64,000 nucleotides of DNA from DATARH01 sp963712835 (lineage in GTDB: Bacteria > Pseudomonadota > Alphaproteobacteria > ATCC43930 > CGMCC-115725): assembly GCA_963712835.1 (NCBI GenBank), contig CAVQJJ010000017.1, forward strand, positions 1 through 64,000, in the 5' to 3' direction. Positions 53,986 to 63,311 of this stretch are shown in pieces. The number at the start of each line of letters is the position of its first letter. Position 1 is the stretch's first letter. A program made the position numbers and the translations under genes. The notes beneath the pieces were generated by a model. The model saw only the letters and a program-made list of their open reading frames with translations. It was not told the DNA's origin and made no database searches.

Positions 53986-54196
53986 GCTGACTTGAAATGG
54001 ATTCAACGTTTCCGATGAGCTGGATTTCTTCGTCTTCCCGCGAAGGCGGGAACCCAGGGAATGCGACGGGACTGACGTTCAAATTCCACCCATCAGTGAA
54101 GCTGAGCTATTGATCCGCCGGTACGGTCGCCCTGGGCTCCCGCTTTCGCGGGGGAGACGATAATTGTTTGACTGGGTCGATTTCATTTGAGTCCGA
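53986..54196. mobile_element. ~213-bp MITE-like element, copy 2
   Basis: Starts GCTGACTTGAAATGGATTC and ends GATTTCATTTGAGTCCGA, with repeat A core CCCGCGAAGGCGGGAACCC and TCCCGCTTTCGCGGGGGAG. 211 bp, close to copy 3. Internal part (54070-54110) differs more than the ends. Flanked by family B sequence CTGAGGAGCGCGCAGCGCC (from 54200) that continues as CGTCTCGAAGGACGCAG to about 54236. Confidence 0.65.
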
Positions 54197-54236
54197 TTCT
54201 GAGGAGCGCGCAGCGCCGTCTCGAAGGACGCAGAGA
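54197..54236. repeat. repeat family B, right part after element copy 2
   Basis: TTCTGAGGAGCGCGCAGCGC then CGTCTCGAAGGACGCAG. Together with 53971-53985 (CCTCATCCCGAGAGG) it reconstitutes a family B unit that the element appears to have split. Confidence 0.55.
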
Positions 54237-54252
54237 TGCACTTGCAGCATTC

Positions 54253-56374
54253 CTATCCCTTCAGCAGCGCGTCCATGACGCGCTCGCGGGAGAGGGGCAA
54301 GTCCCGCAGCCGGGCGCCTAGCGCCTGGGCGACGGCGTTGCCGATCGCCGCGACGGTCGGTCCGCCGCTCGCCTCGCCGATGCCGAGCGGCGGCAGGTCG
54401 GCGTCGGCGCCGACCAGCTCGCAAAACACCTCGGGCACCTCGCTGAAGCGCAGCACCGGATAGCTCTCCCAGTCACGCGAGCTGATCCCGGTGCTGTCGA
54501 GCCGCACGCCCTCCTTCAAGGCCCAGCTGATGCCCTGGATGACGCCGCCTTCGAGCTGGTTGAGCGCGCCGTCGGGATTGATGACCAGCCCGGCATCGGC
54601 GGCGCACCAAATTTTTGTCACCCGCACCGCCTCGTCGACCTCGACATCGGCGACCACGGCGCAATACGCGGCGCGGTTCTTGTACATCGCGAAGCCGATG
54701 CCGCGCCCCGTGCCGCTGCGGACCGGCAGGCCGGGGCGCCAAGCCGCCATCTTGGCGACATGCGCGACGACGGCCTTGGCGCGCGGGTCTTGGAGCACCC
54801 ACAGCCGGTAGTCGACCGGGTCCATCCCGGCACGTTCGGCCAACTCGTCCATCGCCGACTTCGATGGCGAAGACGTTGATCGTCGCGCCGAGGCCGCGCA
54901 GCGACGAGGTGCGCACCGGCGTCTCGGCGACGAGGTGATGGATGATGCGCTTTGCCGGGAAGGCGTAGAGCGGCTCGCCGTTGCGCGTGCCGCCGCCGCC
55001 ATTCGATTCGGGCGGGTCGGCCGGCGGCGGTGCCGGAGGCGGGTCGGGCAGCGCCTCGGCGGCCAGTAAATTGCCGCCGCCACCGGGCCGGCTCGAATGC
55101 CGGCCGCTCCAGATTTCAGTCGTCCAGTCGGCGGGGCGGCCCTGATCGTCGAGCAGCGCGCGCACCGTCGTCACCATCGCCGGGCTGACCGGCTCGAAGC
55201 CGAATTCCTCCTCGCGACGCCAGCGGACGCGGATCGGCACGCCCGGACGGCGCATGGCGATGACCGCGGCGTCGGCCGCCGCGTCGTCGGCGCCGTTATG
55301 GCCGTAGCAGCCCGGCCCCTGCGCGTGCTTCACCGAGATATGCGCCGGATCGAGCTTCAGCGTGCGGGCGAGCGCCGCCTTCAACGGGTACACGCCCTGG
55401 GTGTGCGACCACACCGTCAGGTGGCCGTTCCTGTAGAGCGCCAGCGCGCTCGACGGGCCGATCGAGGCGTGCGCGATATGCATGCGGGTAAAGCTCGCCT
55501 CGTAGCGCGCCTGGCCGGGCGCCGGGTTGACCGGTTCGGGGCCGAGATTGCGGTCGATCGATGGACGCTGTAGCAGCCAGCGCGCCTCTTCCTGGCCGGG
55601 GTTGATCGGCTCGAGCCCGTCCCACGACACATGACCCGGCGCGACGGTCGCCGCGTTGTCGACCACCGTTTCGTCCGAGCCGAGGATGGCGACGAAGTTG
55701 CCATCGCGGACAATGTCGATATCGCCCCTGGCGGCGCGGCGGATCGCCGCTTCGTCGATCGCGGCGATGGTGGCGCCGCGGCGCGGCTGACGCACCACGC
55801 GGGCGTGCACCATGCCGTCTACCGCCATGTCGTGCACGAAAGCCGGCGCGCCGAACACCTTGCCGGCGAGATCGACGCGCGGCGCGTTGCGGCCGATTTC
55901 GCTGCGCCGGGTTTTGGGCTGCGCGGCTGCGGTGGCGCGGCGCGAGAGATCGACGCCCGCGGCCAGCGACCAGTAATCCTGGCCCGTCAGCGCGCCCGCG
56001 CGGGTGATCGCACCGTCGGCAACCGCAAGCTCTTCGCGCGCCGCCCCGACGCGCGTCGCCGCGGCATCGAGCAACAGGCTCTTCACCTCGGCGCAGGCCA
56101 GCCGCAACGCGACGCCGCCATACTGGATCGACTGGCTGCCGGCGGTGTAGCCCTCGTTGGGGGTAAAGTCGGTGTCGCCGGTCTGCAGGTCGATGCGGTC
56201 GAGCGAGACGTCGAGCTCGTCGGCGGCGATCTGGCGCATTGCGGTGAGGACACCCTGGCCGATCTCGACCCGGCCGGTCGAGACCGTGACCTTGCCGGGC
56301 GCGGTGAACTTGACCCATTGGTCGAGCCGTGGATTGGTTTCGAGCAGCGCGGGAAGCGGCGGATGTCCGCTCAT
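54253..56374 (-). pseudogene. molybdenum hydroxylase large subunit (NicB/IorB-like), frameshifted
   Basis: Restored length about 706 residues. The MoCo domain opens RVEIGQGVLTAMRQIAADEL, then NEGYTAGSQSIQYGGVALRL, GPGCYGHNGADDAAADAAVI, TSSLRGLGATINVFAIE. After an extra base at about 54859 (GAAGTCG for GAATCG) it continues SAMDELAERAGMDPVDYRLW, GTGRGIGFAMYKNRAAYCAV and the catalytic Glu motif PLGIGEASGGPTVAAIG. It resembles nicotinate or isoquinoline dehydrogenase large subunits. Length is 3n+1, consistent with one insertion. It overlaps the 2Fe-2S subunit gene by ATGA at 56371-56374. Confidence 0.82.
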
Positions 56375-56853
56375 GATGCGGCCCTCATCGCCCCGGCTCT
56401 CAACATGACCGCGGCGCGTTCGACCGCCTTCAAGATGCGGATATGGCTGCCGCAGCGGCAGATATTGTCATCGAGCGCCTGGGCGATCTCGCGGCGCGAG
56501 GGTGCCGGGTTCCGGTCGAGCAGCGCCTTCGCCGAGACGAGGATGCCCGGCAGGCAATAGCCGCATTGCCCGGCCTGCTCGTCGAGGAACGCCGCCTGCA
56601 GCGGATGGGGTTTTTCGGGGGAGCCAAGCCCCTCGATGGTCAGTACCGACTTGCCGGCCACTGTGGAGAGCGCCTTGCCGCAGGATTTCTCCGGAACGCC
56701 ATCGATCAGCACCATGCACGAGCCGCACTGTTCGAGGCCGCAACCGAACTTGGCGCCCTTGAGCCCGAGATGATTACGCAGCACATCGAGCAGCGGGGTG
56801 TCTGCGCTCGCGGCGACATCGACGGCACGGCCGTTAAGAGTGAAGGAGGTCAT
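56371..56853 (-). CDS. (2Fe-2S)-binding small subunit of a molybdenum hydroxylase
   Basis: A 160-residue CoxS/NicA/IorA-like protein with two [2Fe-2S] clusters: plant-type ligands GCGLEQCGSCMVLIDG, and the second set GQCGYCLPG with NICRCGSH. ATG 56853 (MTSFTLNGRAVDV) follows AAGGAGG in the coding strand. The gene precedes and overlaps the large subunit, so the enzyme is a two-subunit hydroxylase without an FAD subunit, as in nicotinate and isoquinoline dehydrogenases. The next gene upstream is a flavin monooxygenase. Confidence 0.92.
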   Translation of the reverse strand: MTSFTLNGRAVDVAASADTPLLDVLRNHLGLKGAKFGCGLEQCGSCMVLIDGVPEKSCGKALSTVAGKSVLTIEGLGSPEKPHPLQAAFLDEQAGQCGYCLPGILVSAKALLDRNPAPSRREIAQALDDNICRCGSHIRILKAVERAAVMLRAGAMRAAS

Positions 56854-56888
56854 CGCGGTCTCATCGTTAAACGGCAAATCCGTCCCTG

Positions 56889-57013
56889 CGTCCTTCGAGG
56901 GCCGCTTCGCGGCCACCTCAGGGCGAGGATAAGCTATTGCGTGGCGTAGAGAAAAACCCTCATCGCTGCGGAGCGACCACCGGGCTTGACCAGTGGGAGC
57001 CTCGAAGGACGCA
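56889..57013. repeat. repeat family B pair between 2Fe-2S and monooxygenase genes
   Basis: GCGTCCTTCGAGGGCCGCTT followed by CGCGGCCACCTCAGGGCGAGG at 56889-56930, then an inverted-like partner CTCATCGCTGCGGAGCGACC at 56958 ending GAGCCTCGAAGGACGCACC at 57013. The pair fills most of the 167-bp gap. Confidence 0.6.
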
Positions 57014-57020
57014 CCACCGC

Positions 57021-58202
57021 TCATCCAACCTCCACTGCGCCGGCATCGAAGCCGAACAGCCACTGCATCGTCTCGGGCGAGCGCTCGCGGTTGGCGACCA
57101 TCGCCGCGTCGCGCTCAATCTGCTCGGGGCCGTCCGGCATGTGGTAGCGGTGCTTGTTGGCGCGCGACATCTGCTGCAGGCGGGTGACGCGCGGCAGGCG
57201 AGTCTGCTCGTAGCGGCGCAGCGTCTCGGCCGGGTCACCGCCTTTGGCGAGCAATGCGGCAAGGCAGGCGCCGTCCTCGATCGCCTGCGCCGCGCCCTGC
57301 GCCATGAACGGGTACATCGGGTGGCAGGCGTCGCCGAGCAGCGTCACCCGACCGGCCGACCATTTGGGCAGCGGGTCGCGGTCGAACAGTGCCCAGATGA
57401 AACAGGTATCGGCCTCGGAGATGATGCGGCGCACCTGAGGGTGCCAGTCCTCGAAGGAGGCGAGCGCGCGCTCGAGGGTGGCGCGGTCGGTCCAGTCCTC
57501 GCGGTTCCAGGTGTCGTGCTCGGTCCAGCCGACGAAATTGAGGAGCCGGCCGCCCGAGACGAAATAATGTACGAGGTGGCCGCCCGGCCCGAGCCACGAC
57601 TGGTTGCCGCGCTCGAGGCCGAGATCGGCGATGCGTTCCACCGGCACCAGCCCGCGATAGGCGACGCAACCGGCGAAGTTCGGCTCTTCGGCCCCGAACA
57701 ACAGGGTGCGCACGGTCGAGTGGATGCCGTCGGCGCCGATGAGGATGTCGGCGGCGATGCGGTTGCCGTTGGCGAATTCGGCCTCGACCCCGTCGCCGCC
57801 ATCGGTAAGGCCGGTGAGCAGGTGGCCGAGATGGATGCGCTCGGGCGGCAGGCCCGAAGCGATGATGCTCTGTAGATCGGCGCGGTGGGCGGTTAGGTGC
57901 GGCGCGCCGTAAAGCTCGACGCAGCGCGGGTTGAGCGGCGCCTTTTGCAGGGTACGGCCATCGTCCCAGCGCCGGACATGCGCCAATTCCGGGCGCACCG
58001 CGGCCCGGTCGAGCGCGTCGCCGAGATTGAGCCGGTAGAGAATGCGCGCGGCGTTCGGCCCCATATTGATGCCGCCGCCGACCTCGTTCAATTCGGGCGC
58101 CTGCTCGTAGACATCGACATCGAAGCCGGCGCGATGGAGCGCCAGCGCTGCGCTCAACCCGCCAAGCCCGCCGCCGATCATCGCGATCTTGTGTATTGTC
58201 AT
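57021..58202 (-). CDS. FAD-dependent aromatic/N-heteroaromatic monooxygenase (NicC/salicylate hydroxylase-like)
   Basis: A 393-residue group A flavin hydroxylase: FAD-binding MIGGGLGGLSAALALHRAGF (G-x-G-x2-G), DG motif GADGIHSTVR, and GD motif LLGDACHPMYPFMAQGAAQA. It resembles 3-hydroxybenzoate 6-hydroxylase, salicylate hydroxylase and 6-hydroxynicotinate 3-monooxygenase. The molybdenum hydroxylase next to it would produce a 6-hydroxylated ring, which makes the NicC-like role attractive, but ring-opening enzymes are not present. Same strand as, and upstream of, the 2Fe-2S gene. Confidence 0.85.
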   Translation of the reverse strand: MTIHKIAMIGGGLGGLSAALALHRAGFDVDVYEQAPELNEVGGGINMGPNAARILYRLNLGDALDRAAVRPELAHVRRWDDGRTLQKAPLNPRCVELYGAPHLTAHRADLQSIIASGLPPERIHLGHLLTGLTDGGDGVEAEFANGNRIAADILIGADGIHSTVRTLLFGAEEPNFAGCVAYRGLVPVERIADLGLERGNQSWLGPGGHLVHYFVSGGRLLNFVGWTEHDTWNREDWTDRATLERALASFEDWHPQVRRIISEADTCFIWALFDRDPLPKWSAGRVTLLGDACHPMYPFMAQGAAQAIEDGACLAALLAKGGDPAETLRRYEQTRLPRVTRLQQMSRANKHRYHMPDGPEQIERDAAMVANRERSPETMQWLFGFDAGAVEVG

Positions 58203-58261
58203 CGCGCGGAGTGAAGAAGCAGCGCTCGCCTGGTGTCAATTGGTGTCGGAGGAGACCGCCC

Positions 58262-59179
58262 TTGCCCCTCGATTACGAAAAGCGCGACGGGGTCGCGTAT
58301 ATCACGCTCAACAATCCGGCGAAGGCCAACATCCTCGACAAGAAGATGTCGGACGACATCTCCGCGGCATGGATCGATTTGTGGGAAGACCGCGACATTC
58401 GCTGCGCGATCCTCACCGGGGCGGGCGACCGGCACTTCTGCGGCGGCCACAATCTGACACCGCGCCCCGACCTCACCGCCGACGACCGCGAGTATCTGCG
58501 CACCAACCGCATCTACTGGCCGCTCGCCGGCACCGTGCACGGGCAGAAGACCGGCGTCGACGGCCGCATGGGCGACCACTACCCGCGCGTCTGGAAGCCG
58601 GTCATCGCCGCGGTCAATGGCTGGGCGGCCGGAGCCGGGCTCTACATCCTCCTGAGCTCGACCGATATCCGCATCGCCAGCGCCGAGCATGCACGCTTCA
58701 AGTTTGCTCTGCTGACCCAGGGCTGGCTCGGCAACGGCCCCGGCGCGGCGCTACTGGCGAAGCAACTGCGCTATTCCGACGCGATGAAGATATTGCTGAC
58801 CGACGAGCCGTTCGACGCCGCCGAGGCGCTGCGCATCGGCCTCGTCAACGAGGTGGTGCCGCACGCCCGGCTCATGGAGCGGGCCGAAAAGATGGCGCGG
58901 CACATCTGCACCCTGCCCCCGGTCGCGGTCAGGATGATGAAGGAATATGTGGTGCGGTTCGGCGACCTGCCGACCGACCAGTCCTGGCACGTGCAGAACC
59001 TGATCAACCACCTCCTGATCCAGACGACGATGGACGGCGAGGAAGGCCGCGTCGCGTTCAACGAAAAACGCCCGCCCAACTTCACCGGCACGCTGCGCAA
59101 GCGCGGTCAGCCCTGGCCCGAGCTGTCACCGGAAGACGAGGCGCGGCTGGATGAGGCTTATCGCAGCGGGGAGTTTTGA
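58262..59179 (+). CDS. enoyl-CoA hydratase/isomerase family protein
   Basis: A 305-residue crotonase-fold protein. Oxyanion-hole segments are GAGDRHFCGGHNL and AVNGWAAGAGLYILL. TTG at 58262 is chosen: GGAGGAG is 8 bp upstream and the homologous LPLDYEKRDGVAYITLNNPA begins there; the ATG at 58196 would add 22 residues of unrelated sequence overlapping the divergent monooxygenase. A C-terminal tail (FTGTLRKRGQPWPELSPEDE) is longer than in minimal hydratases. Substrate unknown. Confidence 0.84.
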   Translation: MPLDYEKRDGVAYITLNNPAKANILDKKMSDDISAAWIDLWEDRDIRCAILTGAGDRHFCGGHNLTPRPDLTADDREYLRTNRIYWPLAGTVHGQKTGVDGRMGDHYPRVWKPVIAAVNGWAAGAGLYILLSSTDIRIASAEHARFKFALLTQGWLGNGPGAALLAKQLRYSDAMKILLTDEPFDAAEALRIGLVNEVVPHARLMERAEKMARHICTLPPVAVRMMKEYVVRFGDLPTDQSWHVQNLINHLLIQTTMDGEEGRVAFNEKRPPNFTGTLRKRGQPWPELSPEDEARLDEAYRSGEF

Positions 59180-59290
59180 TCAGCCCCCCACTTGCGGGAA
59201 GCGGGATAAAAACCAGCGGAGCTGGACGCCCGGCCTTGCCGATCACCGCGCTGGAATATCAGCGGAGAGAGACGTGAAAGAGGTGCGCCC

Positions 59291-59893
59291 TCACAGCTTG
59301 TGACCCAAAAAGGGCGGCGGGTTCCCCATCCAAGGAATGTCGTTTAGCCACTTCCTGACTTCGTCGTAGTTGTCACACCAAGTCGGCAGCTTTATTTTTC
59401 CCTTCTTGCACTGCTTCGGATGGAGCGTGTAACTGGAAATAAAATAACTTCGGAACAGTGTTTTCCCCACAATTTCCTGGCGGCCAAGTCGCCTCGTGGA
59501 AAAACTACGGATCAAGATTATGGCATCCGACTCGAGAATTACTTTATATGATAAAGGCATAAGAGCGTATAATTCTAGCAAACTCACTTGAAGGAGGAAA
59601 AACTCCGCTGCACCTTGTTCCTGTGTCCCTACGGAATAAATAAAAACGATGATCACGAATGCCGCCGTTGCCGCGCAAGAGGTGAGGACCAGAGCGACAT
59701 AGCCCGCATCTGGCTTAAGCACCAGAGTACCGGCAGATGCGAGAGTCGGCTGCGGAACCTTGTATTTGAACGATTTCGCAGACTCGGCAATCGCCATCGC
59801 CATGAGAGGCGCGACAACGACGGCAAGTGAGATCAGCGCCAACAATGCTGCGGGAGGTCGATGCATGCGAAGCGATCTTAAAGCGCGCAGCAC
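59291..59893 (-). CDS. membrane protein with PH-like domain, low-GC gene
   Basis: A 200-residue protein: two membrane segments (ALLALISLAVVVAPLMAMAI and AGYVALVLTSCAATAAFVII), then a cytoplasmic part with YKVILESDAIILIRSFSTRR LGRQEIVG (split here) and PTWCDNYDEVRKWLNDIPWM. That strand-turn pattern, ending in D-x2-W-L, resembles bacterial PH-like domain proteins. The gene has visibly lower GC and more AT-rich codons than its neighbours, suggesting acquisition. No other gene with this composition surrounds it. Confidence 0.68.
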   Translation of the reverse strand: MLRALRSLRMHRPPAALLALISLAVVVAPLMAMAIAESAKSFKYKVPQPTLASAGTLVLKPDAGYVALVLTSCAATAAFVIIVFIYSVGTQEQGAAEFFLLQVSLLELYALMPLSYKVILESDAIILIRSFSTRRLGRQEIVGKTLFRSYFISSYTLHPKQCKKGKIKLPTWCDNYDEVRKWLNDIPWMGNPPPFLGHKL

Positions 59894-59995
59894 TTTAAGA
59901 TGCGTCGGTTAAGGATTCTGCAAAAGCACCTTCAGCCGACGGGTTGGCAGCGGCCCCCCCATTGCGAGGGAGGATCGTTCGCGCTGGCGGAAAAG

Positions 59996-60394
59996 CTAGA
60001 GCGCCACCGCGCCGGCCGCGGCGCAATCTTCATCCTGCTGCGAGGTGCCGCCGCCGACGCCGACCGCGCCGACAAGATTGCCGTTGCGGAACAGCGGCAC
60101 CGCGCCCTGGCCCATGATCATATGTCCGCCAGACGCCAGATTGATGCCGCGCGGCGTCGGCTGGTCGGCGCGCTCGGCCATGACGCCGGAGGGGCGCGCG
60201 AACGCAGCCGAGGCGACCGCTTTGCCCTGGCTGCCGTAGACGCCGGCATAGAACGCGCCGTCCATGCGCTGGAACGCGACGAGCCGGCCGCCATCGTCGC
60301 AGACCGCGGCGCAGACCTTGATGTTGAACTCCTCGGCCTTCTTGAGGGTTGCGCGCAGCACGCGGTTGGCCTGGTTCAAAGAGATGCTCGCCAT
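59996..60394 (-). CDS. GlcG/HbpS family protein
   Basis: A 132-residue protein with the family pattern NQANRVLRATLKKAEEFNIK, VCDDGGRLVAFQRMDGA, PLFRNGNLVGAVGVGGGTSQ and a terminal DEDCAAAGAVAL. Family members bind haem (HbpS) or are linked to glycolate and diol catabolism. It lies 42 bp after a double-length CoA-transferase on the same strand, so it is probably co-transcribed. Role unproven. Confidence 0.88.
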   Translation of the reverse strand: MASISLNQANRVLRATLKKAEEFNIKVCAAVCDDGGRLVAFQRMDGAFYAGVYGSQGKAVASAAFARPSGVMAERADQPTPRGINLASGGHMIMGQGAVPLFRNGNLVGAVGVGGGTSQQDEDCAAAGAVAL

Positions 60395-60436
60395 GTTCTT
60401 TCCTCCTTGGTTGGTCGCGGTTGGTGATCTGTCCTC

Positions 60437-62587
60437 TTAGCCCAAGGCCCCCGACGCCCGCAGCGCCGCGATCCTGTCGCCGGAGAAGCCCAGCACGTCG
60501 CGCAGGACGGCATCGGTGTCGGCGCCGAGCCCCGGCGCCTCGCCGGTCGCGCGGCCGAAGCTGGCGCGCCACGGCAGACCGGGCAGGACACCCTTCGCAT
60601 GGCTGTCCCAGAAACCGCGTGCCTTGAGGTGCGGATCGTGGACGAGCTCGACCGAGCTCATCAGGGCCGCCGCCGGAATGCGGGCGCGGCGCAGCTCCGC
60701 CTCGGCTTCAGCGGCGCCGATGCGCGACGCCCAGCCGGCGAGGATTCCATTGATCCCTGCCGAACGGCCCTGACGCTGGCGCAAGGTCCACCCGTTGAGC
60801 GGCTCCAGCGCCGGGATGGCCTCGCACAGCCGGCGCCACTCCGCTTCGCTCGTGACCGCGATGCTGATCCATTCATCCCCCTTGGCATCGTCGCCGGCGC
60901 AGCGCCAAGCGCCGTGCGGGCAATAAACGTCGCTCGCATTGCCCTTGGGCTTTGGTTTGTCCCCGAGCTGTGTCGCGAGGAGCGGCGCGGCCATCGTCCA
61001 CAGCATCGCCTCGATCATCGAGAAATCGACCCGCGCGACCCTGCCGTCCTGCGCGCGCCGCTTGAGCGCCGCGGCGACGATAAAGGCGAGCATCAGCCCG
61101 CACATCGGGTCGAGCCACGCAAAGCCGACGCGCGGCGCAATCCCGGGATGGCGGTTGAGCCCGGCAAACCCCGCGTAACACTGCAGCAACGTGCCGTAGG
61201 CGACCGAATGCGCCTCCGGCCCGGTGCGCCCCATGCCCGAAGCCGAGACGTAGATCAGGTTCGGGTTCAGCGCCCGCAGCGCGTCGGCGCCGAGATCGAG
61301 CCGGTCCATGACGCCGGTCGCGAAATTCTCGAACACCACGTCGCTGCGCGCCGCGAGGTCGCGGGCGATTTGCACCGCTTGCGCGTTCTTGAGGTCGAGG
61401 ACGATGCCCTTCTTCGCCTGGCCCAGCACGGTGTGCAGCTCGCTCGTGCGGCCGGGATCGCCGCGGCCGGGCGCCTCGATCTTGATGACCTCCGCGCCCA
61501 TCGCCGCGAGGTAGCGGGTCGCGGTCGGCCCGGCGATGACCCAGGAGAAATCGAGCACGCGAACGCTGGAGAGTGGCAGCGCCCCCCCACTGAACGGCTT
61601 CGCCTGGCCTTTCGACAGGCTCAGGCCGAAGGGCGGTCCGGGCGCTTTAATCTGCTGGCCGGCGACGGACACCTCGCGCCAGAAGCGGCGGTGCCGGAGC
61701 TGCGGCGACTCGAGCTGCTCGGCCGGCTCGCGCAGCGGGAAGCTCGGCACATGGGCTTCCTGCGCCGCATCGGCGATCCATTGCTTGGGATACTGCCGGC
61801 TCCACTGCGACAGCAGCGCGTGCAGCGCGTCCCAATTGGCGACGCGGTCGACCTTGGTCTTGAAGCGCGGGTCGTTACCCCATTCGGGTGAACCCATGAC
61901 CTTGAGCCAGGCGGCCCATTGCCGGTCTTCGCGCGGCGAGATCGCGGCGTAGCCGTCGCTCGCCGGCAGGATGCAGACGGTCGCGCCGTTACCGTCGCTG
62001 ACCCGCTTGCGCGACCGGGCCTTGCCCCCATTGGGCCCCTTGGCGAGCCCGGCATTGGCAAGCTCGGTCATCGCCAATGTCGCCAGCGCCTCCTCGATCG
62101 AGACGTCGATGTCGGAACCGGGCAGCGCGTGGATCGCGGCGCAGGCGGCAGCAAGCCCGGCGATGAACGCCGATTGCTCGCCGACCGGGCGGATCGGCGC
62201 CTCGGCGAGGTCATCGACCTGCCCCGTCAAGAGACGCGCGATGCCGCTCGCATACATCAGCGTGAGGTCGCTCGCCGGGTCGTCGGCGCGCGGGCCGGTC
62301 TGGCCAAACGGCGCGATCGCGACAATCGCCGCCTTCGCGTTCTTTGCGCGCAGCGCGGCGGTGTTGTAGCCGCGGCCCTCGAAGACGATCACATCGGCCG
62401 CGGCGAGCGTCTCCCCGTCGCCCTCGGCCTTGCCGAGATTGAGGTACTCGGCGAGCGGCGACGCGCGGTGGGCGTCGACGCAGGAAACCTCGGCGCCGAT
62501 ATCGGCGAAGATGCGCCCGGCGACCGCGGCGGCAAGCCCCGGCCCGAGCTGCGCCACGCGAAACCCGGTCAACAACGAAGTCGTCAC
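60437..62587 (-). CDS. family III CoA-transferase (CaiB/BaiF), double-length
   Basis: A 716-residue tandem. The C-terminal half (about 345-716) is a full CaiB/BaiF CoA-transferase: SVRVLDFSWVIAGPTATRYL, KIEAPGRGDPGRTSELHTVL, MIEAMLWTMAAPLLA and the usual LVHDPHLKARGFW. The N-terminal half (about 1-340) is a shorter, more divergent copy (FRVAQLGPGLAAAVAGRIFA and GKARSRKRVSDGNGATVCIL) and ends LRHRRFWREV. Single-chain tandem family III enzymes are known; the acyl-CoA pair is unknown. First gene of a unit with the GlcG/HbpS protein. Confidence 0.86.
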   Translation of the reverse strand: MTTSLLTGFRVAQLGPGLAAAVAGRIFADIGAEVSCVDAHRASPLAEYLNLGKAEGDGETLAAADVIVFEGRGYNTAALRAKNAKAAIVAIAPFGQTGPRADDPASDLTLMYASGIARLLTGQVDDLAEAPIRPVGEQSAFIAGLAAACAAIHALPGSDIDVSIEEALATLAMTELANAGLAKGPNGGKARSRKRVSDGNGATVCILPASDGYAAISPREDRQWAAWLKVMGSPEWGNDPRFKTKVDRVANWDALHALLSQWSRQYPKQWIADAAQEAHVPSFPLREPAEQLESPQLRHRRFWREVSVAGQQIKAPGPPFGLSLSKGQAKPFSGGALPLSSVRVLDFSWVIAGPTATRYLAAMGAEVIKIEAPGRGDPGRTSELHTVLGQAKKGIVLDLKNAQAVQIARDLAARSDVVFENFATGVMDRLDLGADALRALNPNLIYVSASGMGRTGPEAHSVAYGTLLQCYAGFAGLNRHPGIAPRVGFAWLDPMCGLMLAFIVAAALKRRAQDGRVARVDFSMIEAMLWTMAAPLLATQLGDKPKPKGNASDVYCPHGAWRCAGDDAKGDEWISIAVTSEAEWRRLCEAIPALEPLNGWTLRQRQGRSAGINGILAGWASRIGAAEAEAELRRARIPAAALMSSVELVHDPHLKARGFWDSHAKGVLPGLPWRASFGRATGEAPGLGADTDAVLRDVLGFSGDRIAALRASGALG

Positions 62588-62663
62588 GCATCCCTCCCAT
62601 CCGCAAGCGTGACGAAGCCGAGGGGATCGGTCAATCTGCGGCGAATGCAGGCCTGCCGGGAGG

Positions 62664-63272
62664 ATGCCGATGCTGATCTTCTATTGCGCGCCGGGTTCGA
62701 GCTCGATGGCAACGCATATCGCGCTGCACGAGACCGGCGCGGCGTTCGAACATTGCTGGCTGTCGTTCAACGCCAAGGAGCAGAAGGGCAGCGACTATCT
62801 GGCGCTCAACCCGGAGGGCAAGGTGCCGGCGCTGGTCATCGACGGCAAGCGCGTGCTGACCGAGGTCGCGGCGACGCTCTATTACCTGGCGAAGACCTAT
62901 TCGGCGGCAGGGTTGTGGCCGCAGGGCGGGCTCGAAGAAGAGGCGCAAGCGCTGTCGTGGATGTCGTTCATCGCCGCGACCGTGCACCCATCGCGCCGCG
63001 CCGGCGAAGAGGCCTGGCGTGCGGTGTTCCATTTGTGCGAGGCGAAGTTGGCCGGCCGCGAATGGACGGTCGGCGGCCGCTATTCGCTGGCCGACATCCA
63101 TCTCTTCCGCCTGTTCTGGCGCTTTGTCGACGCGTTGCATCCGCCCGCCTCGGACTATCCCGGCATGATGGCGCATTACGAGCGGATCATGGCGCGGCCC
63201 GCGGTCAAGGAGACGATCGAGATCGAGCGCGCGATCGGTTACGAATTCCCGCGCGGCGCGGGGACGCGGTAG
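62664..63272 (+). CDS. glutathione S-transferase family protein
   Basis: A 202-residue GST-like protein. The thioredoxin-like N-domain is MLIFYCAPGSSSMATHIALH and KVPALVIDGKRVLTEVAATL (cis-Pro region). The C-domain has GGRYSLADIHLFRLFWRF. The start is ATG 62664 or the second Met at 62670. Similar proteins include maleylpyruvate isomerase-like and detoxifying GSTs, which would fit aromatic catabolism, but no specific role is visible. Confidence 0.87.
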   Translation: MPMLIFYCAPGSSSMATHIALHETGAAFEHCWLSFNAKEQKGSDYLALNPEGKVPALVIDGKRVLTEVAATLYYLAKTYSAAGLWPQGGLEEEAQALSWMSFIAATVHPSRRAGEEAWRAVFHLCEAKLAGREWTVGGRYSLADIHLFRLFWRFVDALHPPASDYPGMMAHYERIMARPAVKETIEIERAIGYEFPRGAGTR

Positions 63273-63295
63273 CGATCGCCGAGAAGCGAAGAAAA

Positions 63296-63311
63296 ACCCT
63301 CATCCTCAGAG
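63296..63311. repeat. repeat family B, left part before element copy 3
   Basis: CCCTCATCCTCAGAG directly precedes the element at 63312; GACTTTCAGGGTGAGGG follows it (63524-63540). These match the family B sequence seen at the other two elements. Confidence 0.5.
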
